A model generated the notes under the pieces. The model was not told the DNA's origin. It saw only the letters and a list, made by a program, of their open reading frames with translations, and ran no database searches. This document shows positions 26,218 to 34,499 of a stretch of DNA of 64,000 nt, piece after piece. The position numbers and the translations under genes are program-made. Numbering within the stretch: the stretch's first letter is position 1; every line of letters begins with the position of its first letter. Source of the stretch: Rhizobiales bacterium IMCC20636 (GTDB lineage: Bacteria; Pseudomonadota; Alphaproteobacteria; Rhizobiales; GCA-2746425); assembly GCA_016865015.1 (NCBI GenBank), contig CP018226.1, forward strand, positions 1,953,001-2,017,000. The letters run 5' to 3'.

Positions 26218-27258
26218 CTAGATAATCTCGTCTTCATCGTAGAGTGGATCGGACTTCAATTCGGCACTGATATGGTCTGCGGCCGTTTCCGGGCTTTTGC
26301 TTGCTGGCCGCGCAATGTGAAACAGCGCATCGCCTTCATTGACGATTGGCAGATTGGTTCTGCCGATGAGTATGCCGCCTTCAGCGGCGACAATCTCGGT
26401 TTCGGTTTCGCCAAACGGATCAGCAACGATACCCAATACATCGCCAGTCTGAACCGTATCACCGGTCGGTTTGAAGGTTCTCAGGAGCCCGCCAATTGGC
26501 GCTCTGGCCCACCAGCTTGAGGTGGCGTGTATGGGCGTGCCAGAGGCTTTGGGAACCCCTTTTGTGCTGACCATGTCCAGCGCATGCATCACGCGAAGAA
26601 TGCCCGTAACGCCGAATTGTGCAGACACTTCGTCAAAACGCAGGCCTTCACCGGCTTCATACAAAAGCACATCGACACCGTGTTCAGCGGCACTTTGGCG
26701 CAAGGAACCTTCCCGTAGACTGGAGGTAATGATGACGGGTGCACCAAAAATTTCGGCCATTTCCATGGTCTTTGTTGCCGACGGGGACACTCTGGTTTGC
26801 GGCATGTTCGTGCGATGAATTGCAGCTGAATGCAAATCAACCCCAAAATCCGAGCGCTCGACGATTTCACGCATGAAGAGGCCTGCAAGGCGGCTTGCAA
26901 GTGACCCTTTTTCGCTTCCGGGGAAGCATCTGTTCAGATCGCGGCGGTCGGGCAGATAGCGTGATTGGTTCAGGAACCCGAACGCATTGACAATTGGAAC
27001 GACCAGCAAAGTGCCGCGCATGTTTTTCAGAAGGGGGTGCCGCAGTAACCGCCTGGCGACTTCGACACCCATGACTTCATCACCATGAACCGCTGCGCTG
27101 ACAAACAGCGTGGGGCCTGGACGTTTGCCGTGCACCACATGAACAGACATTGTGACCGGTGTGTGATCTGACAGAACACTCACCGGCAGATCAACGGTTT
27201 GCCGCGTACCTGCCGGTATGGTGATGCCCCCGATTTCGAAGGATGGGCGTCCTGGCAT
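26218..27258 (-). CDS. Succinylglutamate desuccinylase/aspartoacylase-family zinc hydrolase
   Basis: 346 residues. The zinc site is visible as HGDE (in AAVHGDEVMGVEVARRLL) and a later His in DLHSAAIHR; a C-terminal beta-barrel domain follows (TGDVLGIVADPFGETETEIVAAEGG). The family removes acyl groups from amino acids or peptides. Its start overlaps the rimK stop by one base (TGATG), so it is co-translated with rimK and rimB. That suggests it acts on the product of RimK or another glutamyl conjugate, which is inference. Confidence 0.88.
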   Translation of the reverse strand: MPGRPSFEIGGITIPAGTRQTVDLPVSVLSDHTPVTMSVHVVHGKRPGPTLFVSAAVHGDEVMGVEVARRLLRHPLLKNMRGTLLVVPIVNAFGFLNQSRYLPDRRDLNRCFPGSEKGSLASRLAGLFMREIVERSDFGVDLHSAAIHRTNMPQTRVSPSATKTMEMAEIFGAPVIITSSLREGSLRQSAAEHGVDVLLYEAGEGLRFDEVSAQFGVTGILRVMHALDMVSTKGVPKASGTPIHATSSWWARAPIGGLLRTFKPTGDTVQTGDVLGIVADPFGETETEIVAAEGGILIGRTNLPIVNEGDALFHIARPASKSPETAADHISAELKSDPLYDEDEII

Positions 27259-28163
27259 CAGCCTTCACCCTTGGTTTTTGTCCTGCCTGGCTTTGCCGTT
27301 TTTTCGAGAAGCTCGATGATCTTGCCGGCAATGTCGATGCCGGTGGCTTTTTCAACACCTTCCAGACCCGGAGAGGAGTTGACTTCCATCACCACGGGGC
27401 CGTGATTGGCGCGCAGCATATCGACACCGCAAACATTGAGGCCCATGGCTTTGGCAGACCGAACAGCGGTTGAGCGTTCTTCTGGAGACAGCTTGATCTG
27501 TTTTGCGCTGCCGCCACGATGCAGATTGGAGCGGAACTCGCCTTCGCCGCCGGTGCGCTGCATGGCGGCCACAACCTTGCCACCAACGACAAGTGCACGA
27601 ATGTCGGTTCCGCCAGCTTCCTTGATGAATTCCTGAACCAGAATGTTCACATTGGCGCTGCGGAACGCCTCGATCACCGATTTCGCGGAGCGATCAGTAT
27701 CGGCCAGCACAACGCCAAGGCCCTGAGTGCCTTCGAGAAGCTTGATCACCAGAGGCGCGCCGCCCGCCATTTTCAGCACTTCTTCGGTCTGCTTTGGATC
27801 ATGTGCAAATGTTGTAACAGGAAGGCCAATGCCTTCGCGGGCCAGAATTTGTGTTGAGCGCAATTTGTCACGCGAACGCCCAATAGCGACTGACTCATTC
27901 AACGGATAGACTCCGGCCATCTCGAACTGACGCAACACAGCAAGACCATAAAACGTCACGGACGCACCGATGCGCGGTATCACGGCATTGTAGCCGGTGA
28001 GTTTTTGGCCTTCGTAATAGATGTCTGGACGCCGAGATGCGATGTTCATTGTACATCTGAGCGTATTGATAATGTCGAGTGTGTGGCCACGTTCTTCTGC
28101 GGCTTCTTTTAGCCGTTTATGCGAATAGAGATTTGGGTTTCTAGCCATCATCGCAATTTTCAT
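27258..28163 (-). CDS. rimK: ATP-grasp ligase RimK (ribosomal protein S6 glutamate ligase family)
   Basis: 301 residues from the ATG at 28163, which has GGAGA 5-8 bp upstream; a longer in-frame start lacks this. N-terminal [18 protein letters not shown] and the ATP-grasp core [44 protein letters not shown] and [15 protein letters not shown] are typical of RimK. RimK adds glutamate residues to the C-terminus of ribosomal protein S6, and related enzymes make other polyglutamate tags. The tail after residue 285 is Lys/Gly-rich. The neighbours are a RimB-type protease and an aspartoacylase-like hydrolase in one operon. Confidence 0.93.
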   Translation of the reverse strand: MKIAMMARNPNLYSHKRLKEAAEERGHTLDIINTLRCTMNIASRRPDIYYEGQKLTGYNAVIPRIGASVTFYGLAVLRQFEMAGVYPLNESVAIGRSRDKLRSTQILAREGIGLPVTTFAHDPKQTEEVLKMAGGAPLVIKLLEGTQGLGVVLADTDRSAKSVIEAFRSANVNILVQEFIKEAGGTDIRALVVGGKVVAAMQRTGGEGEFRSNLHRGGSAKQIKLSPEERSTAVRSAKAMGLNVCGVDMLRANHGPVVMEVNSSPGLEGVEKATGIDIAGKIIELLEKTAKPGRTKTKGEG

Positions 28164-28217
28164 GGTCGTCTCCTGTATTGAACTCTTGAAATTGGTGGGC
28201 TGAAAGCCATCCAATCG

Positions 28218-28712
28218 CTACTGGATTGCAGCGGTTTTTTTCGTCGATTTGGGCTTCGGCGGTCCCATCAGGAACGATCGCCCCGGATGGATCATCAGAC
28301 GCAATTGTCGAATTGCTGTGCGACCGAGGATCAGATCGAATTCCATTGCTTTGCGGTCTGCAAGTGACACATCAATGTGAGTGCGGTGAGCGCCGAGCAA
28401 AAGGGTTGTTCGAATGATGATGCGTCGTTCGGGCAGGCCGCCGGTATTCTTGATTTCGCGCTCATCGAAAACAGGTGCCTCAAAAATCTGATCCTGCTTG
28501 CGACGTGCCGAGGGGAACCTGAACCGGACCCAGTTCTTGCCTTCAAGATCGAACCGTTCCTGATCTTCAGCATGAATTGCGGAGGTCCTGGCACCACTGT
28601 CTATCTTCGCGCGCAGTTGCTCGATATTGAGATCCGGCAAGCCAACGAGTTCGCGCCATCCTACAATTTTCCCCGATTTCAAGGAGATCAGGTTCTTTTC
28701 TGCTTTCGTCAA
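28218..28712 (-). CDS. rimB: RimB-like retropepsin-fold protease (ATP-dependent zinc protease family)
   Basis: 164 residues. The core reads KIVGWRELVGLPDL, then AKIDSGARTSAIHA, in which DSGA is the aspartyl-protease-like catalytic motif, and ends with FDLILGRTAIRQLRLMIHPGRSFLMG. This family was named ATP-dependent zinc protease in databases but has a retropepsin fold. In Pseudomonas, RimB is encoded with RimK and acts on modified S6. Its start overlaps the upstream small gene as ATGA, and rimK follows after 54 bp. Confidence 0.88.
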   Translation of the reverse strand: MTKAEKNLISLKSGKIVGWRELVGLPDLNIEQLRAKIDSGARTSAIHAEDQERFDLEGKNWVRFRFPSARRKQDQIFEAPVFDEREIKNTGGLPERRIIIRTTLLLGAHRTHIDVSLADRKAMEFDLILGRTAIRQLRLMIHPGRSFLMGPPKPKSTKKTAAIQ

Positions 28713-28987
28713 AGCAAATCCTCATTGGCGCGGCGATAATTGACAAAGGTATTGGCGCTCATGACGACATAGAAACTGTCCATATCGATGAGTATGTAAC
28801 CACGCTCAACAAGGGCGCGACTGAGTTTCAGAATATCGTCCTCATAGAGGCGACGCCGTCCGGAAAATTCTCGCAAAAGCTTGGCCGGGAGCCTGTATCT
28901 GCCAGACTTCTTTCCGCCGAATTCCCGGTCGTAAAGTGCGCAAAGGCGGTCCGCGACCGTGCTTGTCCATTCAATATTGTAAGTCAT
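28709..28987 (-). CDS. Small hypothetical protein, first gene of the rimBK operon
   Basis: 92 residues, basic, with a helix-turn-helix-like middle (YRLPAKLLREFSGRRRLYED, then DILKLSRALVERGYILIDMD). It may be a small winged-helix protein, but I do not recognise the family. The stop overlaps the rimB start by 4 bp, so it is the leader gene of the operon and may regulate it or assist the ligase. Confidence 0.7.
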   Translation of the reverse strand: MTYNIEWTSTVADRLCALYDREFGGKKSGRYRLPAKLLREFSGRRRLYEDDILKLSRALVERGYILIDMDSFYVVMSANTFVNYRRANEDLL

Positions 28988-29365
28988 GCCACACTGTATT
29001 TTAGCAATAATAATTTGTCTATAGATAAAATAAATTCTTGTATTAGCCGAGAACCAGAGGAATCAGATCTGTTGCAATTTGCTGGTTAAATTCCTTTGGG
29101 GGCTGCGACCCACTGCCAAAACCTGTTTCTGGCTTGGGGCGAGTGGATAAGAAGATTCAAAAGATGACGGGTGACCGCCATGCCTTCTTGCTGTCCCTTG
29201 AACCGTCGAAATTGCACTCAAGAGTAGTCTTGGGGGTTCGACTGCCGGATTTTTTGTATCCGTGCGCGACCCATTTTTCGACCGGGAAAGAGGCAACCTA
29301 AGATTTTGATGTTCTTTACGTTTCCTAGAAAGCTTAAAGCGAATTTTCGAAGGTTTTTGGCGATT
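28988..29365. other. Divergent intergenic region without a gene
   Basis: Region between the rimBK operon (leftward) and the LacI-type regulator (rightward). The first 60 bp next to the rimBK operon are very AT-rich and probably hold its promoter. I see no coding sequence with a ribosome site or recognisable family. Confidence 0.4.
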
Positions 29366-29393
29366 TTGACACGTCAATTCTCGTTGATATATG
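29366..29393 (+). promoter_or_regulatory. Candidate promoter of the LacI/ABC sugar operon
   Basis: TTGACA (29366-29371) and TATATG (29388-29393) with 16-bp spacing, about 110 bp before the LacI start. The two operators begin about 25 bp further downstream, so a bound repressor would block initiation or early elongation. Confidence 0.45.
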
Positions 29394-29418
29394 CATTTCG
29401 GGGAAAAAATACTTGCCT

Positions 29419-29457
29419 CCGAAAGCGCTTTCGGAATATCTTTCAGAAAGCGCTTTC
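29419..29457. promoter_or_regulatory. Two LacI-family operators
   Basis: Two copies of the palindrome GAAAGCGCTTTC, at 29421-29432 (extended CCGAAAGCGCTTTCGG, 29419-29434) and 29446-29457, with centres 25 bp apart. The CG-centred 12-mer is the usual form of sites for LacI-family sugar regulators. They lie upstream of the lacI-like gene, so the regulator probably represses itself and the ABC transporter operon. Confidence 0.85.
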
Positions 29458-29504
29458 GGGAGCAGGCGCAATGATAGCTGAAGAGCTGTCGTGGGAGGAA
29501 TTTA

Positions 29505-30572
29505 GTGACACAGCGTATGAGTCTGAAAAAGCTTGCCGCTCACCTCGGTCTGACTGAGGGGACGGTTTCGCGCGCACTCAATAATTATCCTGATATCAGC
29601 GCAAAAACCCGTGATCGTGTTCAGCAGGCCGCGACAGAGCTTGGGTATCGCGCAAATCCGTTGGCGCGGCGACTGGCGACAGGTGTGGCGGAAGCCGTCG
29701 CCTATATCATGCCCGAAACCCACTCCACCATCTCAGAGCCGTTTGTCTCGCAGCTTCTGGCTGGCTTGGGAGAAACGCTTTCCGAACGTGGCTGGGACTT
29801 GCTCGTTACTCAGTCAGGATCGGCAGAACAAGAAGCAGACATGTTGCATAAGCTGATCACGTCTGGCCGCGTCAGCGGCGTGGTGTTGTCGCGCCCATTG
29901 AAGAACGATGCCCGGATCAAGCTGCTGCAAAAGGCAAAATTCCCGTTCATCGTTCATGGACGCTCGGTCGAGTACAAGGATTACGCCTGGTACGACGTGG
30001 ACAGCAAGGCAGCCTTTGTGGCTGCGGTTGATCATCTGGTTGCCCTTGGCCATGCCCGCATCGGGTTCATTGGTGCGCCGACCTATTACAATTTCGCCCA
30101 GATGCGCCTCGACGGTTACAAGGAGGCGATTGCCAATAATGGCCTCGAGGTCGATCCTGATCTCATCCAGATTACAGAACTGAGCGACGATGGCGGCGAA
30201 TTGGCCGCAGGTGATCTGCTGGATTGCACGCGGGCGCCGACTGCGTTGCTTTGCGTGACTGATACCCAGGCGCTTGGCGCCCTGGCAGCCATCCGGGCGC
30301 GCGGACTTGTGCCCGGCAAGCATGTTTCTGTTATCGGATATGACGGTTTGCGCTTTGGACGCCATACAAACCCACCGCTGACAACCATGGCACAGCCCCA
30401 GGCGCATTCCGGTCGCCAGCTTGGCGACATGCTGCTTGCGATTATCGATGGCGGTGATCCGACAGATTTTCAAGTACTTCGAAGTGCAGAACTGCTGCGC
30501 CGTAAGAGTGATGGCCCTGTTTGGGTCGACACGTCAGAAACTATGTCAAAAACCCGGGAGGAACAGACATGA
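29505..30572 (+). CDS. LacI-family transcriptional regulator
   Basis: 355 residues. GTG start at 29505 with GGAGGA 5 bp upstream; an ATG at 29517 is too far from it. The DNA-binding domain MSLKKLAAHLGLTEGTVSRA with LNNYPDISAKTRDRVQQAA and hinge GYRANPLARRLATG is followed by a periplasmic-binding-protein-like sugar domain (ALGHARIGFIGAP, VSVIGYDGLRFG). It most likely represses the downstream ABC transporter and GH63 hydrolase through the two palindromes upstream. The stop overlaps the next start (ATGA). Confidence 0.93.
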   Translation: MTQRMSLKKLAAHLGLTEGTVSRALNNYPDISAKTRDRVQQAATELGYRANPLARRLATGVAEAVAYIMPETHSTISEPFVSQLLAGLGETLSERGWDLLVTQSGSAEQEADMLHKLITSGRVSGVVLSRPLKNDARIKLLQKAKFPFIVHGRSVEYKDYAWYDVDSKAAFVAAVDHLVALGHARIGFIGAPTYYNFAQMRLDGYKEAIANNGLEVDPDLIQITELSDDGGELAAGDLLDCTRAPTALLCVTDTQALGALAAIRARGLVPGKHVSVIGYDGLRFGRHTNPPLTTMAQPQAHSGRQLGDMLLAIIDGGDPTDFQVLRSAELLRRKSDGPVWVDTSETMSKTREEQT

Positions 30573-31909
30573 AAAACTTCGCCAGGATTACAGCGGGCCT
30601 GATGCTCTCTGCATCAGTTTTCTCACATGCGTGGGCAGATGAAATTACACTGTGGACGATGGAAGAACAGCCGGAACGCATGGCTGCTCAAGAAAAAATT
30701 GCCGCAGCATTCAAGGCCAAAACCGGCCACGATGTGAAAATTGTTCCTGTGACCGAAAAAGATATCGCAACACGGGCAACAGCAGCCTTTGGTGCTGGTG
30801 ATCTTCCCGATATCCTGAACCATACGGTTCAGCATCTCCTGCCATTTGCATCAGCCGGAATGCTGGATTCCGGTGCCGCCACTGAAGTTGTGGAAGACCT
30901 GGATATGGGCACATTTGCTGCCGGTCCGTTGAACATGGCCAAATCCAATGGTGAAATCGTCTCGGTACCGACCGATGGCTGGACCCAATTGGTCGTGTAT
31001 CGTGCTGACAAGTTCAAGGAAATGGGTCTGAATCCACCCAAGAGCTTTGACGATATCAAGGCCGCTATCGACAAGCTGCATAATCCGCCAGAAATGTATG
31101 GATTCGTCGCCGCGACCAAGATCGACGAGACCTACATGATGCAGTTGATCGAGCATATTTCGCTTGCTGCAGGTTACTCTCCGGTCAATGCCGACGGCAC
31201 CATCAATGAAGACACAGACAAGCTGAAAACCGTGCTTGAGTTCTACAAGGTGATTGCTGATGCGTCGCCACAAGGTGACTTGTTCTGGAAGCAGTCCCGC
31301 GAATTGTATCTGGGTGGCAAGGCTGCGATGATTATCTGGTCGCCATCGTTGTTGGATGAGCTTGGTGGCCTGCGCGACAGTGCGCCAGTGACCATCAATG
31401 ATGATCCGACAACAAAAGATCTGGCAAAAGAGACCGGTTTCGTGACCGTGTTTTCCGGTCCGGGAAATGATGCCGGCGCAGCTTATGCAGATGTGCGCTA
31501 TCTCGGCATTACCAATGACGCGAACACCGAAGTTGCCCAGGATTTTGTAAAGTTCGTCCTGTCTGAAGGCTATGCCGACTGGCTCGGTATGGCACCGGAA
31601 GGAAAGTTTCCTGTCCGAAAAGGTTCGGCCCCTGGAAAAACGGATTACGAAGCCATGTGGTCCGGACTGGATGTCGGCGTCGACCGCAAAGAGCCTTTGA
31701 GCAATATCTACCCCAAAGACGTGATCGATGACATTGTCGCAGGCCTTTCAGTAGGTGATCGCTGGGGCGTTGCGGATGGTCAATTGGAAACAGCTTCGAA
31801 ACTCGTCAATGCGCGTGTGATGGCTCAGGTAATCCGCCAGTACATTGATGGTGAACTGGATATCGATGCTGCTGCTGCCAAAATCGTTGAGAGCCACAAA
31901 GCCCTCTAG
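30569..31909 (+). CDS. ABC sugar transporter, extracellular solute-binding protein
   Basis: 446 residues from the ATG that overlaps the LacI stop, with GGGAGG 8-12 bp upstream. Signal peptide MKNFARITAGLMLSASVFSH, cleaved near AWADE. The mature protein is a family 1 binding protein: DEITLWTMEEQPERMAAQEK, FGAGDLPDI and VSVPTDGWTQLVVYRADKFK. It should capture an oligosaccharide or glycoside in the periplasm for the two permeases encoded next. The neighbouring GH63 hydrolase points to mannosylglycerate or glucosylglycerate as possible ligand. Confidence 0.93.
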   Translation: MKNFARITAGLMLSASVFSHAWADEITLWTMEEQPERMAAQEKIAAAFKAKTGHDVKIVPVTEKDIATRATAAFGAGDLPDILNHTVQHLLPFASAGMLDSGAATEVVEDLDMGTFAAGPLNMAKSNGEIVSVPTDGWTQLVVYRADKFKEMGLNPPKSFDDIKAAIDKLHNPPEMYGFVAATKIDETYMMQLIEHISLAAGYSPVNADGTINEDTDKLKTVLEFYKVIADASPQGDLFWKQSRELYLGGKAAMIIWSPSLLDELGGLRDSAPVTINDDPTTKDLAKETGFVTVFSGPGNDAGAAYADVRYLGITNDANTEVAQDFVKFVLSEGYADWLGMAPEGKFPVRKGSAPGKTDYEAMWSGLDVGVDRKEPLSNIYPKDVIDDIVAGLSVGDRWGVADGQLETASKLVNARVMAQVIRQYIDGELDIDAAAAKIVESHKAL

Positions 31910-31923
31910 TCGACTGCATAAAT

Positions 31924-31949
31924 GCAGGCGGCAAATAGGTGCCGCCTGC
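31924..31949 (+). repeat. Intercistronic hairpin after the sugar-binding-protein gene
   Basis: Perfect 10-bp arms GCAGGCGGCA and TGCCGCCTGC around AATAGG, 14 bp after the stop. No U-run follows. This is a likely mRNA-stability element giving more binding protein than permease. Confidence 0.75.
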
Positions 31950-31971
31950 TTCCAGGATGCAAGAGTTGATC

Positions 31972-33264
31972 ATGACTGATACTTCGATCCCACAACCTCC
32001 AAAACATACCGGAGCGCTTGCAAATCGCGAAAAGCGGTTGGCTTATACGATGTTGATTCCAACATTCCTGATCGTGCTCGGGATTGTTCTGGGGCCGCTT
32101 CTGGCGAATTTCTGGATCAGCTTCAAGCCAGTGCAATTGGCTGATTTGCGCTCTGCGCAAACTCTGGCGAATGAGCGCCTCAGGCCGCGACCAGAAGCTG
32201 CCGGTGAGGAAGTCATACTCCAATACCGGATACGGAATTCGTCACAAAAAGAGCCGATCCAGAATGTTGTCATGCAAGACACAATTCCCTCTGGCCTCGA
32301 ACTCAGCTTGAATGATGAACGTTGTTCGCTGGACGGCCAGAGCCTTACTTGCGAGTTTGGTACCATCGAAGCTGCCGGCCGCTTCAATCTTGAAATTCCG
32401 GCGATTGTTGAACAATCCTATCTGGACGCTGGCGAACGTCCTCGCGACAACAAGGCTGTGTTCACCGGTGATTCCGACAATATTCTGACGTCCTTCGAAT
32501 TCACGCTCGACAATTTCCGCAAGATTTTCAGCTCCGATGATTTCTGGAGCGTCTTGCGTGTGTCGCTGTACTATACCGTCTTTGGCACTCTGGGCGCGCT
32601 GGTTCTTGGCCTGTTTGCGGCCCAGATACTGAATACCGCTTTCAAGGGTCGTAACGTGTTGCGCGGGCTTTTCCTGTTCCCTTATGTGGCACCTGTCATC
32701 GCGGTTGCCTTTGCCTGGGTGTTGCTGCTGGATGCAGGGCCGGGTGGCACCTTCAATGCGATGTTGATGCAGATGGGCGCTGTGGAAGGGCCGATCAACT
32801 TTTTGGGTCAGCGGCACATACCGTTCACGATCCTGGGTTTTACCTTCAACTTTCCCATGGCTCTGACGACCGTGATTGCGTTTGAGTCGTGGCGCTATTT
32901 CCCGCTTTCATTCCTGTTTATTCTGGCGCGCATGCAAAGCATATCAAGCGATATGTATGAAGCTGCAGAAATTGATGGCGCGACTCCGCTTCAGCAATTC
33001 TGGTATCTGTCGTTGCCGCAATTACTTGGCATCCTGTCGGTGCTTTTCCTGCTCCGTTTCATCTGGACCTTCAACAAGTTCGACGACATCTTCCTGCTGA
33101 CCGGGGGGGCCGCAGGGACACGCACATTGACGGTTGATGTGTATGAGCAGGCGTTTGCGGTTTCCAATCTTGGTGCAGGCGCGGCAGTCGCCGTCGTCGT
33201 TTTCGCAGTGCTGCTTGTGTTTGCGCTGATTTTCTTCAAATTTTCTCCGCAGGATGATGGCTGA
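31972..33264 (+). CDS. ABC sugar transporter permease (MalF-like) with inserted periplasmic domain
   Basis: 430 residues from the ATG at 31972. TM1 (about 25-48) is followed not by a short loop but by about 130 extra residues (50-180). Residues 80-147 look like a DUF11-type beta-sandwich: VILQYRIRNSSQ, NVVMQDTIPSGLEL, Cys118 and Cys127 in DERCSLDGQSLTCEFGTIEA. The remaining five membrane segments and the EAA loop (EAAEIDGATPLQQFWYLSLP) are normal. The insert should face the periplasm, where MalF has its P2 loop that contacts the binding protein. It partners the permease and ATPase encoded downstream. Confidence 0.9.
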   Translation: MTDTSIPQPPKHTGALANREKRLAYTMLIPTFLIVLGIVLGPLLANFWISFKPVQLADLRSAQTLANERLRPRPEAAGEEVILQYRIRNSSQKEPIQNVVMQDTIPSGLELSLNDERCSLDGQSLTCEFGTIEAAGRFNLEIPAIVEQSYLDAGERPRDNKAVFTGDSDNILTSFEFTLDNFRKIFSSDDFWSVLRVSLYYTVFGTLGALVLGLFAAQILNTAFKGRNVLRGLFLFPYVAPVIAVAFAWVLLLDAGPGGTFNAMLMQMGAVEGPINFLGQRHIPFTILGFTFNFPMALTTVIAFESWRYFPLSFLFILARMQSISSDMYEAAEIDGATPLQQFWYLSLPQLLGILSVLFLLRFIWTFNKFDDIFLLTGGAAGTRTLTVDVYEQAFAVSNLGAGAAVAVVVFAVLLVFALIFFKFSPQDDG

Positions 33265-34496
33265 TGAAATTCGGAACAGTAGATATTTCCGCGATCCTTA
33301 TCGGTGCCGTTTGGGGCACCGTGTGGATGATCATAACCGGCATCGTTCTGATGCTGGTGTCTGGCTTGATTGTTTCACCACTGGTCGGATTGGCCGCACT
33401 TACAGGTGCAGTGGGTGGCTTTGTGTTCTTGATGGTGCAATCTCGCTTTGAGAATGTCACCAAAACGACAGGTGCATTGGCGATGCTCGTGCTGGTGATA
33501 TTTGGCGTGTTGTGTGCTGGCCAGCCATTCGGTGCCGATCTTGGCCAGAAAACACTGTATCAACTGATCGCGCTGGTGGTTTGGGCTGGTTTGACGGGGC
33601 TTTCGATCGGCATGTGTTTGGCGGGGTATCGACCCGGTTCTGCCAAACGTTACAGGATGGAACTGTTGCTGATCCGGTTTCTCAAGGGATTGGCGTTTGT
33701 GTTCTTCACCATCATCGTTGTGTTGCCATTCTATGTGATGCTGATGACAAGCTTCAAGAGCCAGCAGAGTCTGCTGGCCAATCCGCTGGATTTTTCCATT
33801 GATTTTGCGCAGGGCTTCGAGGGATTGTTCCGTTCTTACGTGGAATTGTTTACGCAGTATCATTTCGGTTCGTTCCTGTTGAACACGGCGTTCGTTTCGG
33901 TGTGTACGGTCGTCATAACATTGGCATTTGCGATACCTGGGGCATACGCGGTGGCTCGGCTGCGCTTCCCCGGGCAGGCGTTTCTGTCGCGGTCGATCCT
34001 GCTGATCTATATGGTGCCAGCCATTGTTCTGGTGATCCCGCTTTACGCGGTTTTCTCTCAGCTTGGCTTGCGTAACTCTCTGACCGGATTGTTGATTGTC
34101 TATCCGGCAACGACGATCCCGGTCGCGCTCTATATGCTGCAGGGCTACTTTCGTGGTCTGCCGTCGGAGCTTGAGGACGCTGGTCTCATGGACGGGCTCT
34201 CCCGGTTGGGCGTGATCGCCAAAATTACCATGCCATTGTCCTTGCCTGCTTTGGCTTCGGTGGCGCTCTATGTGTTCATGATCGCCTGGAACGAGTTTCT
34301 ATTCGCATTCATGTTTCTCGATGATCTGGACCTGTTCACACTTTCGCGTGGTGTTGTGTCCCTCAATTCATCAGAGGTGCCAAGGCAGCATTTGATGGCT
34401 GGTGCCGTCATCGCGACCGTACCCGTTCTGGCAATTTTCCTTTGGTTTGAACGATTTCTTGTGGCGGGTCTGACCGCTGGCAGTGTGAAAGGCTAA
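33264..34496 (+). CDS. ABC sugar transporter permease (MalG-like) with N-terminal membrane extension
   Basis: 410 residues; the ATG overlaps the previous stop (TGATG). The canonical MalG-like part starts near residue 137 (FLKGLAFVFFTIIVVLPFYVMLMTSFKS) and contains the EAA loop ELEDAGLMDGLSRLGVIAKITMPLSLPAL. The first roughly 135 residues form about four extra hydrophobic segments (IGAVWGTVWMIITGIVLML, LAALTGAVGGFVFLM, LAMLVLVIFGVLCAG, ALVVWAGLTGLSIGMCLAG). That is unusual for this family, in which about 280 residues is normal. It forms the membrane pore with the upstream permease. Confidence 0.88.
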   Translation: MKFGTVDISAILIGAVWGTVWMIITGIVLMLVSGLIVSPLVGLAALTGAVGGFVFLMVQSRFENVTKTTGALAMLVLVIFGVLCAGQPFGADLGQKTLYQLIALVVWAGLTGLSIGMCLAGYRPGSAKRYRMELLLIRFLKGLAFVFFTIIVVLPFYVMLMTSFKSQQSLLANPLDFSIDFAQGFEGLFRSYVELFTQYHFGSFLLNTAFVSVCTVVITLAFAIPGAYAVARLRFPGQAFLSRSILLIYMVPAIVLVIPLYAVFSQLGLRNSLTGLLIVYPATTIPVALYMLQGYFRGLPSELEDAGLMDGLSRLGVIAKITMPLSLPALASVALYVFMIAWNEFLFAFMFLDDLDLFTLSRGVVSLNSSEVPRQHLMAGAVIATVPVLAIFLWFERFLVAGLTAGSVKG

Positions 34497-34499
34497 TTC

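Noticed and set aside
29063-29377. A 104-residue minus-strand frame in the rimBK-lacI intergenic region
   Set aside because: Low-complexity, basic composition with no ribosome site; the region is better explained as two promoters and operators.
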